Shown here in pieces: positions 1-7,585 of a stretch of DNA of 64,000 bases. Under the pieces are notes generated by a model. The model was not told where the DNA came from. It saw nothing but the letters and a program-made list of their open reading frames with translations, and ran no database searches. Made by a program: the position numbers and the translations under genes. The stretch comes from a bacterium (lineage in GTDB: Bacteria > Gemmatimonadota > Gemmatimonadetes > Gemmatimonadales > Gemmatimonadaceae), in NCBI GenBank assembly GCA_027484025.1, contig JAIXTI010000286.1:20081-84080 (forward strand), read 5' to 3'. How positions within the stretch are numbered: position 1 is the first letter of the stretch; every line of letters starts with the position of its first letter.

Positions 1-445
1 GGGGCCCCTCGAACGCCGCGAGATACGACGCCGGAAACCGGATGTCCTCGAGTCGGATGAGTGGGATCCCCGGCGCGAAGTACACCCCTTCGCCCATCAC
101 CGCCGAAATCAGGTTGGGAAGCCGCGGACCGAAATTGCCATGCGGATGCGCGATGACCGCGCGGCACGCATGTACCGGCCCCGGTGGCGCCGCCGGTACC
201 GGCACGGAGAAACCGGCCGGACGCGGCACGGCCTCGAGCTCGAGCACCTTGGCGCCGAACTGCCCACGAAAGTCTTCCTCGACGCCGACGCGGTGCCACT
301 GCGCTGTCGACTGTTCGCTGGCCAAGTGCGCCGCAGCCATACGCGGATCGCCGGCACACTCGAACGTGAACTCCAGCTCGAGGTACGCTTCGGCGTCGAG
401 CATCGCCCGCGTGGCGAAGAATCCGGCAACGTCGCTCTGGTGCAC
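1..445 (-). CDS. RuBisCO-like protein (form IV-type), N-terminal part, cut by the left edge
   Basis: The minus-strand frame from a GTG at 443-445 stays open to base 1 (148 codons). It carries a RuBisCO large-subunit N-terminal domain: a region ending LASEQSTAQW, then NFGPRLPNLISAV, then RLEDIRFPASYLAAFEGP, which matches the RLEDxRxPxxYxxxFxGP block of all RuBisCO-type proteins. Of the N-domain active-site positions, Glu60 and Asn123 (spinach numbering) seem kept as Glu44 and Asn111, while Thr65 is Gln49. That, and the divergent sequence, points to a non-carboxylating RuBisCO-like protein (enolase/isomerase type, as in methionine salvage) rather than true RuBisCO. The catalytic lysines lie beyond the edge, so the form is inferred. 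The start lies 4 bp after the upstream yjbQ-like stop, with a GGAAT-type ribosome site inside that gene's end, so the two are probably one operon. Confidence 0.82.
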   Translation of the reverse strand, partial: MHQSDVAGFFATRAMLDAEAYLELEFTFECAGDPRMAAAHLASEQSTAQWHRVGVEEDFRGQFGAKVLELEAVPRPAGFSVPVPAAPPGPVHACRAVIAHPHGNFGPRLPNLISAVMGEGVYFAPGIPLIRLEDIRFPASYLAAFEGP

Positions 446-449
446 GCGC

Positions 450-878
450 TTATTCCGTGCGCAACAGATGCAGGTGGACTTCCCGCTGCGCGCGCGGCCC
501 GTCGAGTTCCACGAAAAACAGCGATTGCCAACCGCCGAGCTCCAACGCCCCCTCGCTCACGGGAATGGATTCGCTCGCATTGAGAAACAGTCCCAAGAGG
601 TGCGCGTGCGCGTTGAGACGATCGTCGACCGGCGCCCTGTTGTGACCATACGGATGCCCCGCGGGCGCGAGCTGCTCGAGCCAGGCAATCATGTCTCGCT
701 GCAGCTCGGCTTCCCGCTCATTGAGCGTAATGCGCGCCGTGGTGTGCGGCGACATGACCGTGAGCAGGCCATACACCACCCCCGACTGCTGCACCCACTC
801 GCGAACCTGAGTGGTGATGTCGACGATCTCGATGGGCTGCGTCGTAGCGATCGTCAGGCGGTGGCGGAGCGGCGGCAT
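450..878 (-). CDS. YjbQ/UPF0047 family protein
   Basis: A 142-residue protein of the YjbQ (UPF0047) family, a small trimeric cytoplasmic fold; some members have weak thiamine-phosphate synthase activity, but the physiological role is unclear. Family landmarks seen are SPHTTARITLNE, the YGHN segment, the NAHAHLLGLFL helix with its conserved His, and LELGGWQSLFFVELDGPR near the C-terminus. The ATG at 876-878 gives the usual family length; the open frame extends further upstream but that extension has no family character and would overlap the divergent neighbour. It is followed 4 bp later by the RuBisCO-like gene on the same strand, suggesting co-transcription and perhaps a shared phosphorylated-metabolite pathway (inference). 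Confidence 0.85.
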   Translation of the reverse strand: MPPLRHRLTIATTQPIEIVDITTQVREWVQQSGVVYGLLTVMSPHTTARITLNEREAELQRDMIAWLEQLAPAGHPYGHNRAPVDDRLNAHAHLLGLFLNASESIPVSEGALELGGWQSLFFVELDGPRAQREVHLHLLRTE

Positions 879-921
879 ACTCGAAGGTAGACGGCGGCCA
901 AGCCGCTCGCCACTTTTCAGC

Positions 922-1389
922 ATGACCGCTACCGTGTATCCCGACCTGTTCGACGCGTCACAGGTAGACGCGGCCATCGCGCGGCTGCACGCGCTCACGC
1001 CGGAGTCCACGCCGCAGTGGGGACGCATGGTCGTGAGCGAAATGCTCGCGCACGTGAACGTCGCGTACGAAATGGTCTACGAGCAGAAGCACCCGCGTCC
1101 CAACCCCATCATGCGCTTCGTGCTCAAGCGCATTGTGAAGGCGCGCGTGGTTGGCCCCGAGCCGTACCCGCGCAATACGCCCACGGCTCCCGCATTTCGC
1201 ATCAAGGACACGCGCGACTTCACCGTCGAACGCGACCGCCTCATCGCCTATCTGCAGCGGGTGCAGCGCGAAGGGCGGTCACAGTTCGAGGGGCGTGAGT
1301 CGTTGTCGTTTGGCCCGCTCACCGCGTCGGAGTGGAACGGGCTCTTTTCCAAACACCTCGACCATCACTTACAGCAGTTCGGCGTGTGA
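922..1389 (+). CDS. DUF1569 / DinB-superfamily protein
   Basis: A 155-residue protein with the DinB four-helix-bundle pattern of DUF1569: an early His in MLAHVNVAYEMVYEQ and a C-terminal LFSKHLDHHLQQFGV, which together give the histidines that usually bind a metal in this superfamily. The middle contains the RFVLKRIVKARVVG stretch seen in these proteins. The substrate is unknown; DinB-type proteins are often metal-dependent thiol-transfer enzymes or have no known activity. The ATG at 922 was chosen because the upstream part of the open frame overlaps the divergent yjbQ-like gene and has no family resemblance. It is transcribed away from that gene and converges on the NmrA-type gene. Confidence 0.75.
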   Translation: MTATVYPDLFDASQVDAAIARLHALTPESTPQWGRMVVSEMLAHVNVAYEMVYEQKHPRPNPIMRFVLKRIVKARVVGPEPYPRNTPTAPAFRIKDTRDFTVERDRLIAYLQRVQREGRSQFEGRESLSFGPLTASEWNGLFSKHLDHHLQQFGV

Positions 1390-1405
1390 GCCGAAGGTCG
1401 GTGTA

Positions 1406-2236
1406 TCAGGCGAACGCCGCGCGGTAATCCTGCGCGTACGCCCGGAAGCGGCGCGGTGACCGCCCCGTAATGCGCTCCACAGCATCGGTAACGTGCGCCG
1501 AGTAGCCGAGCTTGAAGAAGTGCAGAATGACGAGCAGGAACTCGGTGTACGCCGCCGGCAAACCGGCCGCCAGCAGCCCGGGGCGCATTTCGTCCGGCGC
1601 GATGTCCTGATACCGAATGGTGCGCCCCGCGACCTCAGAGAGGATCGCCGCGACTTCGTCGTGATCGAGCGATTCAGCCCCCGTCAGATCGAACGCCTGT
1701 CCGTCGAGATCGCTGCGCTGCAGCAACGACGCGGCCACGTCGGCGATATCGCGCGCATCGATGAAGCTCCCCTTGGCGTTGCCCGTGGGCAGCTGGATCG
1801 CGCTCTGGTGCGTGATTCCGTGAATCCAGAAGCTGTTGAAGTTCTGCATGAACCAGTTGGGGCGGATCACGTTCCACGCGAGGCCGGACGCTTCGAGGTG
1901 CAGTTCCGCCTTGCGCATCGGTGCGGTCGGATCCGCATCCGCTCCCATCGCCGACATGAGGACAGCCTTCTTCACCCCGCGCGCCACCGCTTCGTCAATC
2001 ACCCGCCCCAGTATGTCGTCCTGATTCACGTGGCCCGGCGGCGACAGCAGAAACACCGCGTCGGCGCCGTCGAGCGCCGCCCCAACCCCCTCACCGGTGA
2101 CCAGGTCCACATGCACCTGCCCCGCGCCGGCCGGGCGGCTGGTGGCGCGGCGCACGGTGTGCCCGGCCTGCTCCAGCGTCGCGCTGAGTGCGCTGCCGAC
2201 ATTGCCGCTGGCGCCAAGAATCAAAAACGTCGTCAT
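1406..2236 (-). CDS. NmrA-family NAD(P)-binding oxidoreductase
   Basis: A 276-residue atypical short-chain dehydrogenase of the NmrA/azoreductase-like group. The N-terminus has the dinucleotide-binding motif LILGASGNVGSAL (GxxGxxG). A later NWFMQNF segment and the SFIDARDIADVAASLL stretch are typical of NmrA and QOR2-type quinone or azo-dye reductases. It is cytoplasmic and likely binds NADPH; the substrate cannot be told from sequence. A good ribosome site (AAGGAA, about 8 nt upstream) supports the ATG at 2234-2236. It is divergent from an AraC-family regulator, so it is the likely target of that regulator. Confidence 0.85.
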   Translation of the reverse strand: MTTFLILGASGNVGSALSATLEQAGHTVRRATSRPAGAGQVHVDLVTGEGVGAALDGADAVFLLSPPGHVNQDDILGRVIDEAVARGVKKAVLMSAMGADADPTAPMRKAELHLEASGLAWNVIRPNWFMQNFNSFWIHGITHQSAIQLPTGNAKGSFIDARDIADVAASLLQRSDLDGQAFDLTGAESLDHDEVAAILSEVAGRTIRYQDIAPDEMRPGLLAAGLPAAYTEFLLVILHFFKLGYSAHVTDAVERITGRSPRRFRAYAQDYRAAFA

Positions 2237-2303
2237 GTTCGGTTCCTTGTGTGTTGGGTTGAGCGAGGAACATGACCACAGGAATCGGGACGCCAAATGG
2301 CTA

Positions 2304-2333
2304 TTCGTCCGCTTTCTTTGTCTTTTCGTCCGC
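2304..2333. promoter_or_regulatory. Candidate AraC-type operator: two TTCGTCCGC direct repeats
   Basis: The 115-bp region between the divergent NmrA-type and AraC-type genes contains TTCGTCCGC at 2304-2312 and again at 2325-2333. The repeats start exactly 21 bp apart, two helical turns, which is the spacing expected for the two helix-turn-helix units or a dimer of an AraC-family protein. The second copy ends 18 bp before the AraC start codon, so binding could control both genes. This is inferred from position and spacing. Confidence 0.5.
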
Positions 2334-2351
2334 CATTGTGTACTTTACGGC

Positions 2352-3311
2352 ATGGACATCCTCGCCGACCTCTTCCGCGAAGCCGGGCTGCAGCGCCGCC
2401 TGCTGGACATGCGCCACCTGGCAGCCGGCCGCGCGCTCCGCTTTCCCTGCGAACGCAGCTTGGGCTTTCATGTGGTGCTCGAAGGCACCGCGTGGGTGCA
2501 TAGCCCCTCGCTCGCCCAGCCCATCGAGCTGCACGCTGGCGACATTGCGGTCATGGGTCGTGGGTGCGATCACTTGCTGGCGGCCGAGCCGGACCTTTCA
2601 GCGCTTCCCACCGAGGCGATCACGCTCGCGCACGATGGGTTCGCGCAGGCCGGCGGCGAGGGCACCGTGGTGAGCGGGGCCTACCAGCTCTGGAATACGC
2701 CGTTGCATCCGCTCTTTGCGGAACTCCCCGAGTGGCACGTGGTACGCGCTGAACGCACCACGCGCCTCGAACCGTTGGGGCTCGCGCTGTCGATGCTCGC
2801 GGCCGAAGTCCAGCAGGACGCACTCGGGCGCGAGAGCATCGTGCATGGATTGGTCGATGTGCTCTTCACCTACCTCATGCGCGATATCGTCGCGCGCCGC
2901 GGGAGTGAAGGCAGCGCGAGTTGGAGCCACGCTGTCGCCGATACGCAGATCCGTCGCGCGGTTGCGGTGTTGCACGAAGACTGCGCGCGCGCGTGGACGC
3001 TCGAGTCACTCGCCCGCGCCGTCAATCTCTCGCGCAGTGTCCTCGCCGAACGCTTCCGTGGCGCGATGGGCGATACGCCGCTGTCCTATCTGCGCACCGT
3101 GCGATTGCAGCGCGCGATGCACTTGCTCGCCGATGGCAATCAGACGCTCGAACAAGTGGCGCTCGCCGTCGGGTACCACGATGCCTTCGGGTTCTCCAAG
3201 GCGTTCAAGCGCGCCGTCGGTGTATCGCCGGGCGAGTATCGCAAGCGCAATCAAACGGAGCGGAGCTTGCCCTGGCGGTTCACTGCACAGGACGCCGTCA
3301 GCGCTGGCTGA
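2352..3311 (+). CDS. AraC-family transcriptional regulator with cupin sensor domain
   Basis: A 319-residue regulator. Residues about 1-185 form a cupin domain of the AraC-associated Cupin_6 type (for example GFHVVLEGTAWVHS and ELHAGDIAVMGRGCDHLL). Residues about 210-310 are the two-HTH AraC DNA-binding domain, with SRSVLAERFRGAMGDTPLSY as the first unit and the signature ALAVGYHDAFGFSKAFKRAVG followed by SPGEYRK. Members of this group often control a neighbouring oxidoreductase. The ATG at 2352 starts the family domain; the open frame upstream runs into the divergent gene. A 21-bp-spaced direct repeat lies just upstream. Confidence 0.9.
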   Translation: MDILADLFREAGLQRRLLDMRHLAAGRALRFPCERSLGFHVVLEGTAWVHSPSLAQPIELHAGDIAVMGRGCDHLLAAEPDLSALPTEAITLAHDGFAQAGGEGTVVSGAYQLWNTPLHPLFAELPEWHVVRAERTTRLEPLGLALSMLAAEVQQDALGRESIVHGLVDVLFTYLMRDIVARRGSEGSASWSHAVADTQIRRAVAVLHEDCARAWTLESLARAVNLSRSVLAERFRGAMGDTPLSYLRTVRLQRAMHLLADGNQTLEQVALAVGYHDAFGFSKAFKRAVGVSPGEYRKRNQTERSLPWRFTAQDAVSAG

Positions 3312-3325
3312 CGACCACGGCGCCG

Positions 3326-4000
3326 TCAGACGTTCTTCATGCTTGCCACGTACAGCGTGTGCCACGGGCCCGAGGTGGCGTGTGCGCGCACGCTGTGCGA
3401 CTCGACCGATAGCCCCACGCGCTGCAGCGCCCCCACGAACGACGGGTCGGCACTCACCGACCAGTAGGCAATCACCCCACCGGGACGTAAAGCCGTAATC
3501 GTCGCCGCCAGACCCTTAGTGGCATACAGGCGCGAGTTCTCCTTCATGATCATGCCGTCGGGACCGTTGTCGGTATCGAGCATGATCGCGTCGAACCGGC
3601 CCGGATTGTCCTTGAGCACCTTCACGACGTCCTGATGCACGATGCGCACGCGCGGGTCGGCCATGGCCTCCGCAGACAGCGCGTACTCCGGGTTGGCGTT
3701 CCACTCGATCACTTCGGCGACGAGTTCGGCCACCCACACTTCGGCATCAGCACCAAGATGGCGCAACGCTTCTCGCAACGTGAACCCGAGCCCGAGACCG
3801 CCAATGAGCACGCGCACCTTAGGCTTGCCGGCGAGCGGCGCGCACGCAAACTCGGCGAGCTTGTCTTCCGACAGGTGCCGGCGCGTGGACATGAGCTCGA
3901 CACCGTCGGCGCGAATGAGATAGGCGCCGTCATGACGATAGAGCTGCAACACGGATCCATTCGGGGTACGCGCTTCCCCCAGGCGTTCGAGAGGCTTCAT
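3326..4000 (-). CDS. Spermidine synthase-like SAM/dcSAM-binding protein
   Basis: A 224-residue Rossmann-fold protein of the spermidine-synthase-like family. The nucleotide-binding strand and loop is VRVLIGGLGLGFTLREAL, and the acidic active-site segment is FDAIMLDTDNGPDG, where polyamine synthases carry the catalytic Asp. The N-terminal beta-hairpin part is short, so it may be a methyltransferase-like relative rather than a true aminopropyltransferase. The ATG at 3998-4000 fits the family start. It is the last of three same-strand genes, 29 bp after the DUF4159 gene. No other polyamine gene is in the window. Confidence 0.7.
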   Translation of the reverse strand: MKPLERLGEARTPNGSVLQLYRHDGAYLIRADGVELMSTRRHLSEDKLAEFACAPLAGKPKVRVLIGGLGLGFTLREALRHLGADAEVWVAELVAEVIEWNANPEYALSAEAMADPRVRIVHQDVVKVLKDNPGRFDAIMLDTDNGPDGMIMKENSRLYATKGLAATITALRPGGVIAYWSVSADPSFVGALQRVGLSVESHSVRAHATSGPWHTLYVASMKNV

Positions 4001-4029
4001 GCGGTCAATGTAGCAGCCCGACCAAGGGA

Positions 4030-4770
4030 TCAGTGCGTGAGCCCGTACACCACGTAATTCGTTGCGAACTTGTACGCATCGTTCGAGAGATTTACCGGGT
4101 ACCACCCTTCACCCGACCACTCCATGTAGTCGCCAATATCGTTGTTGAAGTTGATCACGACCTGCAACCGTTTCGCGGGATCATTGTCTTCGTGAATGCC
4201 CAGATACACCGCCTTCGCCGCCGGCGTCGCCGGGTGCGTCATCCCCTCGAGCGTCTTGATGCTGAAGAACGAGTGGAACACCGGATGCGACACCGTGAGC
4301 GGGTCGATGCGCGCCTCCGGCAACACCTTGCGCATCCCCGCTTCGAACACGGCCCATTGCCGGTCGAAGTAGAAGTCGTCCACAATCAGAAAGCCGCCTT
4401 TGAGAATCCACCGGCGCAACGCCGCCGCCTCCTCGTCGGTGGGATACCAGTAGCCCGGCTCCGTGAGATAGGCCACCGGATAGCGCCCCAACTCGGGATC
4501 GTCGAGCACGTGCACGTTGCTCCCTTTCCGGTGCACGCGCATCACCGACAAGTCGCCAAGAATGGCCATGAAGTTGCGCTCCATGGCCGGGTAATCGGCG
4601 CTCCACGCCATCCGGTATCCTTGCGTGTAGCGCAGGCGCACGAAGGTGAAGCGCCCATCGTACGGGACATTGGGCTCCACGAACGCGCGCCGCTGCGACC
4701 ACGCGAACGGCGCCGCCACGACGGCCAGCACGCAGCCCAACAGCAACAGCTGGCGTGTTCGTCTGCGCAT
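4030..4770 (-). CDS. DUF4159 domain-containing exported protein
   Basis: A 246-residue protein with an N-terminal signal sequence (RRRTRQ, a hydrophobic stretch, then AAPFAWSQ) and one DUF4159 domain, which has a glutamine-amidotransferase-like fold of unknown function. Typical segments are FTFVRLRYTQGY near the start, a central VAYLTEPGYWYPTDEE, LRRWILKGGFLIVDDFYF, and HPVFHSFF. DUF4159 proteins are common in Gemmatimonadota and Bacteroidota, often near gliding or AAA/DUF58 genes, but those partners are not next to it here. It sits between a Dabb gene (18 bp upstream) and a spermidine-synthase-like gene (29 bp downstream) on the same strand. Confidence 0.85.
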   Translation of the reverse strand: MRRRTRQLLLLGCVLAVVAAPFAWSQRRAFVEPNVPYDGRFTFVRLRYTQGYRMAWSADYPAMERNFMAILGDLSVMRVHRKGSNVHVLDDPELGRYPVAYLTEPGYWYPTDEEAAALRRWILKGGFLIVDDFYFDRQWAVFEAGMRKVLPEARIDPLTVSHPVFHSFFSIKTLEGMTHPATPAAKAVYLGIHEDNDPAKRLQVVINFNNDIGDYMEWSGEGWYPVNLSNDAYKFATNYVVYGLTH

Positions 4771-4788
4771 CGTGGCGTGCCTCGCTCG

Positions 4789-5088
4789 TTATCCGACCGA
4801 ATCGTAAATCTTCACGCTCGCCCACAGCGGCTTGCATTCCGCCACGAACTGCTGGTGCACCGGATCCACCTGATACGCGTCGTGCTGCGCCTCGTCGGTG
4901 AACACCAGCACCAGCGCGTAGCTGTACGTCCGATCGATGACCGGACGATCCGTGGCGGCAGGCACCCCCACGTAACACTGCTCCGCGCTCGTGATCGTCT
5001 TGAGACGCTCCAATCCGGCGACAAACTGCGCCTGCTCTTCGGCCGTCAGGTCGGGACGAAGCCAGAAATACACCGCGTGAACGAACAT
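4789..5088 (-). CDS. Dabb (stress-responsive A/B barrel) family protein
   Basis: A 99-residue protein with the dimeric alpha/beta-barrel (Dabb) pattern: an opening FVHAVYFWLRPDLTAEEQAQF, a conserved VGVPA loop, the strand SYALVLVFTDEAQHDAYQ, and the C-terminal HQQFVAECKPLWASVKIYD. Such small ferredoxin-like dimers occur in plant stress proteins, polyketide cyclases and bacterial proteins of unknown role. The ATG at 5086-5088 starts directly at the domain; the longer frame adds nine non-conserved residues. It is probably the first gene of a three-gene minus-strand unit. Confidence 0.8.
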   Translation of the reverse strand: MFVHAVYFWLRPDLTAEEQAQFVAGLERLKTITSAEQCYVGVPAATDRPVIDRTYSYALVLVFTDEAQHDAYQVDPVHQQFVAECKPLWASVKIYDSVG

Positions 5089-5261
5089 GAGTCTTGAATG
5101 AGGGGAAAAGGGCACGACGGATCCGGCAGCACCGGACCTCGCTAATGCTCACTCTTCTCACACGCGCCAGCCAGTGCGAACGCTGTAGCCGGGAACTTCC
5201 CCTGCGCCCCGCCACTACCTTCAAGAGGATCCGCTCTGCTCGCCTTCACCAAATTCCGACC

Positions 5262-5903
5262 ATGCGCCTGCCTGCCGTTGCCGCTCTCGTTGCCTCGCTC
5301 ACCACTGCGCTTGTCGTAGGCCCCACCGCGCTTCCGGCGCAGGCGGCCAAGCCCCGCCTCGAGACCGCCGTCTTTGCCGGCGGCTGCTTTTGGGGGGTCG
5401 AGGCAGTCTTCGAACACATTCGCGGCGTCACCCGCGTCGTCTCCGGCTACAGCGGGGGCACCGTCGTCAATCCTGGCTACGACGACGTCAGCAGCGGCCG
5501 CACCGGACACGCGGAGGCCGTGCGCGTCACCTTCGATCCGTCGGTGGTGAGCTACGAAACACTGCTCACGGTGTTCTTCACTGTGGCGCACGATCCCACC
5601 GAGCTCAACCGGCAGGGGCCCGATGTGGGCACGCAGTACCGGTCGGCCATTTTCTTCTCGTCGGCCGAGCAGCAGCAAAAAGCAGCGGCGGCCATTGCCC
5701 AACTGGCCGCCGCAAAAACCTATCGTAAGCCCATCGTGACGCAGGTGGCGGCACTCGGCCCGTTCTACGACGCCGAACGCTACCACCAGAACTATCTGTA
5801 CACGCACACCGATCAGCCCTACATCGTCTACAACGACCTCCCCAAGCTGGAGGCGCTGCGCAAGCAATTCCCGGCGCTCTGGGAAGACACCAAGGGCAAG
5901 TAA
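5262..5903 (+). CDS. msrA: Exported peptide-methionine (S)-S-oxide reductase MsrA
   Basis: A 213-residue MsrA that reduces the S-epimer of methionine sulfoxide in damaged proteins. A signal peptide (residues 1-28, ending LPAQA) puts it in the periplasm or outside. The catalytic GGCFWGVE motif places the nucleophile at Cys42, and the conserved SGYSGG, GRTGHAEAVRVTFDP, HDPTELNRQGPDVGTQYRS and AERYHQNYL segments are all present. Cys42 is the only cysteine, so the usual C-terminal resolving cysteines are missing and the enzyme must be recycled by another thiol. The ATG at 5262 starts the signal peptide. It fits the oxidative-stress theme of the nearby oxyR-katG pair. A hairpin terminator follows. 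Confidence 0.93.
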   Translation: MRLPAVAALVASLTTALVVGPTALPAQAAKPRLETAVFAGGCFWGVEAVFEHIRGVTRVVSGYSGGTVVNPGYDDVSSGRTGHAEAVRVTFDPSVVSYETLLTVFFTVAHDPTELNRQGPDVGTQYRSAIFFSSAEQQQKAAAAIAQLAAAKTYRKPIVTQVAALGPFYDAERYHQNYLYTHTDQPYIVYNDLPKLEALRKQFPALWEDTKGK

Positions 5904-5909
5904 TCTGGG

Positions 5910-5942
5910 GCTCAACCGCTGTCGACATCACAGCGGTTGAGC
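5910..5942. terminator. Hairpin terminator between convergent msrA and barrel gene
   Basis: A perfect 12-bp inverted repeat, GCTCAACCGCTG (5910-5921) and CAGCGGTTGAGC (5931-5942), with a 9-nt loop. It lies between two converging genes, which suits a bidirectional terminator; no long U-tract follows. Confidence 0.75.
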
Positions 5943-5949
5943 TACCCGA

Positions 5950-7371
5950 CTAGAACGTGAAGAACGAGAAGCGACCACCGCTCGAACCGAGACTGCTGAA
6001 GCGCTGGTTCACGATGGTGTTGTAGATGGAGCCGAAGGTGTAGCGGATACCGATGTTCGTCGTGATGCGGAAACCCGTCTGCAAGGCCTGACGCTGCAGC
6101 AGAATTTCCTCTTCGGTGTTGCCGGCACGCGGCAGATAGATCTGGTCGTTGATGCGCGCCGCCGAGCCGCCCACGTTGAGCGAGAAACCGCGACCGATGC
6201 GCAAGTCGACGTTGCCGCTCAGCGTGAGGGCGTGCCGGCTGAAGTCGTGGAGATAGTTGAGCCAGTCGAGCGACAGATTGCTCGAGCCCCACGACTGCCG
6301 CGCCACATACGACGCCGTCGCCTGCTGGCTGAAACGCGTTTCCGTATCGCGATTGTAGACGGTAGTGCGCTGATAGTCGTAGTAGTTCGGGCCCACGTTG
6401 TACAAGAAGGTCAGCTGGCGACGCGTCTGCTCGCTCCAGTTGAACACGTTGTACTCGATCGCCGGCTGGAAGCGCAGCGCGACGTCCTGATTGAGGAAGT
6501 CCGAGTACCCGGCGCCGAGCTTCATGCCCGCCGACCAATGCGACGACAGCGTACGCACGACGAGCGCGTTCGCGTTGTACGTGCGCTGCTTGTTCTCCAC
6601 GGTGAACGCGGGACGCCCCGGTTGTTCGCCGATTTCGAACTTCTGCGTGTTCACGTTGCCGCTGGCGGACACGTTGATCTTCCAGTTCGCCGTCGCGCGA
6701 TTGGCGGCCAGCGACAGGGACCCGTTAATCGACTGCTGACGGTCTTCGGCGCGGATGAACGCGTTGAAGTTGGTCGTGTACGTCCAGAGGTTCCACTTGT
6801 CCTTCAGGTTCGCCGCCGACACCTGTTGCTGCTGTTGGCCGAACGGCGCGATGTACGCCATCTGCAATCGCGACGCGATGGGCGACTTCGCCACATAGCG
6901 TGCGAGTCCCAGCTTGAACACGCGCGACAGCTCACGACGGATGCGGTCGTCGGGATCGTTGGGGAGCGTGTTGAGCACGAGCGTATCGGCCATCCCCTCG
7001 AACTTCCGGCGGCCAATGAAGGTGATCGTGTTTTCCGATCCGCCCCCGCCGTTGGTGAGTCCCGACACGAGGATCTGCACGTCGGCATCGAACCGGTCGC
7101 GCATCCAGTTCACGAAGTTCACGTCGGTGACGATGAAGTCACGGTCGCAGCCGCGCACGCGTCCCTGACAATCGAGGAATACGCGAATGGCCTGCGACTG
7201 CAGCGTCGCGGAGTCGGGCTTGCCCATCGGCGGACCGCCAGGGGGCATACCAGCCGGCCGACCAGTCGGCGGGCCAGCAGGGGGGCCGCCCTGAGCCGCG
7301 AGGGACACGGGAGCGACGAGGGTAGCCGCAATACAAAGAGAGAGGCTCAGGCGAGCCAGTCGGAGCGTCAT
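5950..7371 (-). CDS. Outer-membrane beta-barrel protein, function unknown
   Basis: A 473-residue protein with a signal peptide ending SLAAQ, followed by a Gly/Pro/Met-rich low-complexity stretch (residues about 27-52). The remainder alternates hydrophobic and polar residues in amphipathic strands and ends in aromatic residues (final residues SFFTF), the usual C-terminal signal of outer-membrane barrels. Residues about 60-190 look like a periplasmic domain with two cysteines (FLDCQGRVRGCDRDF). No plug domain or TonB box is visible, so I do not call it a TonB receptor. No substrate can be suggested. It lies downstream of oxyR on the same strand, separated by the 14-bp tandem repeat, and converges on msrA. 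Confidence 0.7.
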   Translation of the reverse strand: MTLRLARLSLSLCIAATLVAPVSLAAQGGPPAGPPTGRPAGMPPGGPPMGKPDSATLQSQAIRVFLDCQGRVRGCDRDFIVTDVNFVNWMRDRFDADVQILVSGLTNGGGGSENTITFIGRRKFEGMADTLVLNTLPNDPDDRIRRELSRVFKLGLARYVAKSPIASRLQMAYIAPFGQQQQQVSAANLKDKWNLWTYTTNFNAFIRAEDRQQSINGSLSLAANRATANWKINVSASGNVNTQKFEIGEQPGRPAFTVENKQRTYNANALVVRTLSSHWSAGMKLGAGYSDFLNQDVALRFQPAIEYNVFNWSEQTRRQLTFLYNVGPNYYDYQRTTVYNRDTETRFSQQATASYVARQSWGSSNLSLDWLNYLHDFSRHALTLSGNVDLRIGRGFSLNVGGSAARINDQIYLPRAGNTEEEILLQRQALQTGFRITTNIGIRYTFGSIYNTIVNQRFSSLGSSGGRFSFFTF

Positions 7372-7478
7372 AAATCAGGGAAGGGGGGTCAGCGCTTCCA
7401 ACATCTTCGTCGGTGCCGCTACGGTGCCGAACGGCCGACGGTCCCGTTTGGTTGCAGCCGTGGAAACAGTCCGGACCC

Positions 7479-7576
7479 CCCGTAGTTGCCCTCCCGTAGT
7501 TCCCCTCCCGTAGTTCCCCTCCCGTAGTTCCCCTAGCGTAGTTCCCCTCCCGTAGTCCCCCTCCCGTAGTTCCAAT
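7479..7576. repeat. Seven tandem copies of a 14-bp G-run repeat
   Basis: The plus strand reads CCCGTAGTTCCCCT seven times without gaps (7479, 7493, 7507, 7521, 7535, 7549, 7563). Copies 2-4 are identical; copy 1 has one change (TTGCCCT), copy 5 starts AGC, copy 6 has one change (AGTCCCCCT) and copy 7 ends CCAAT. The minus strand has regularly spaced runs of three and four Gs, so it could form G-quadruplexes in DNA or in RNA read through from oxyR. It lies in the 214-bp gap between the end of oxyR and the barrel gene. Confidence 0.95.
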
Positions 7577-7585
7577 AGCCCCCCC

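Noticed and set aside
42..890. Plus-strand 282-codon frame at the left edge
   Set aside because: It is antisense to the RuBisCO-like and YjbQ genes, both of which have clear family motifs; the plus-strand protein has none.
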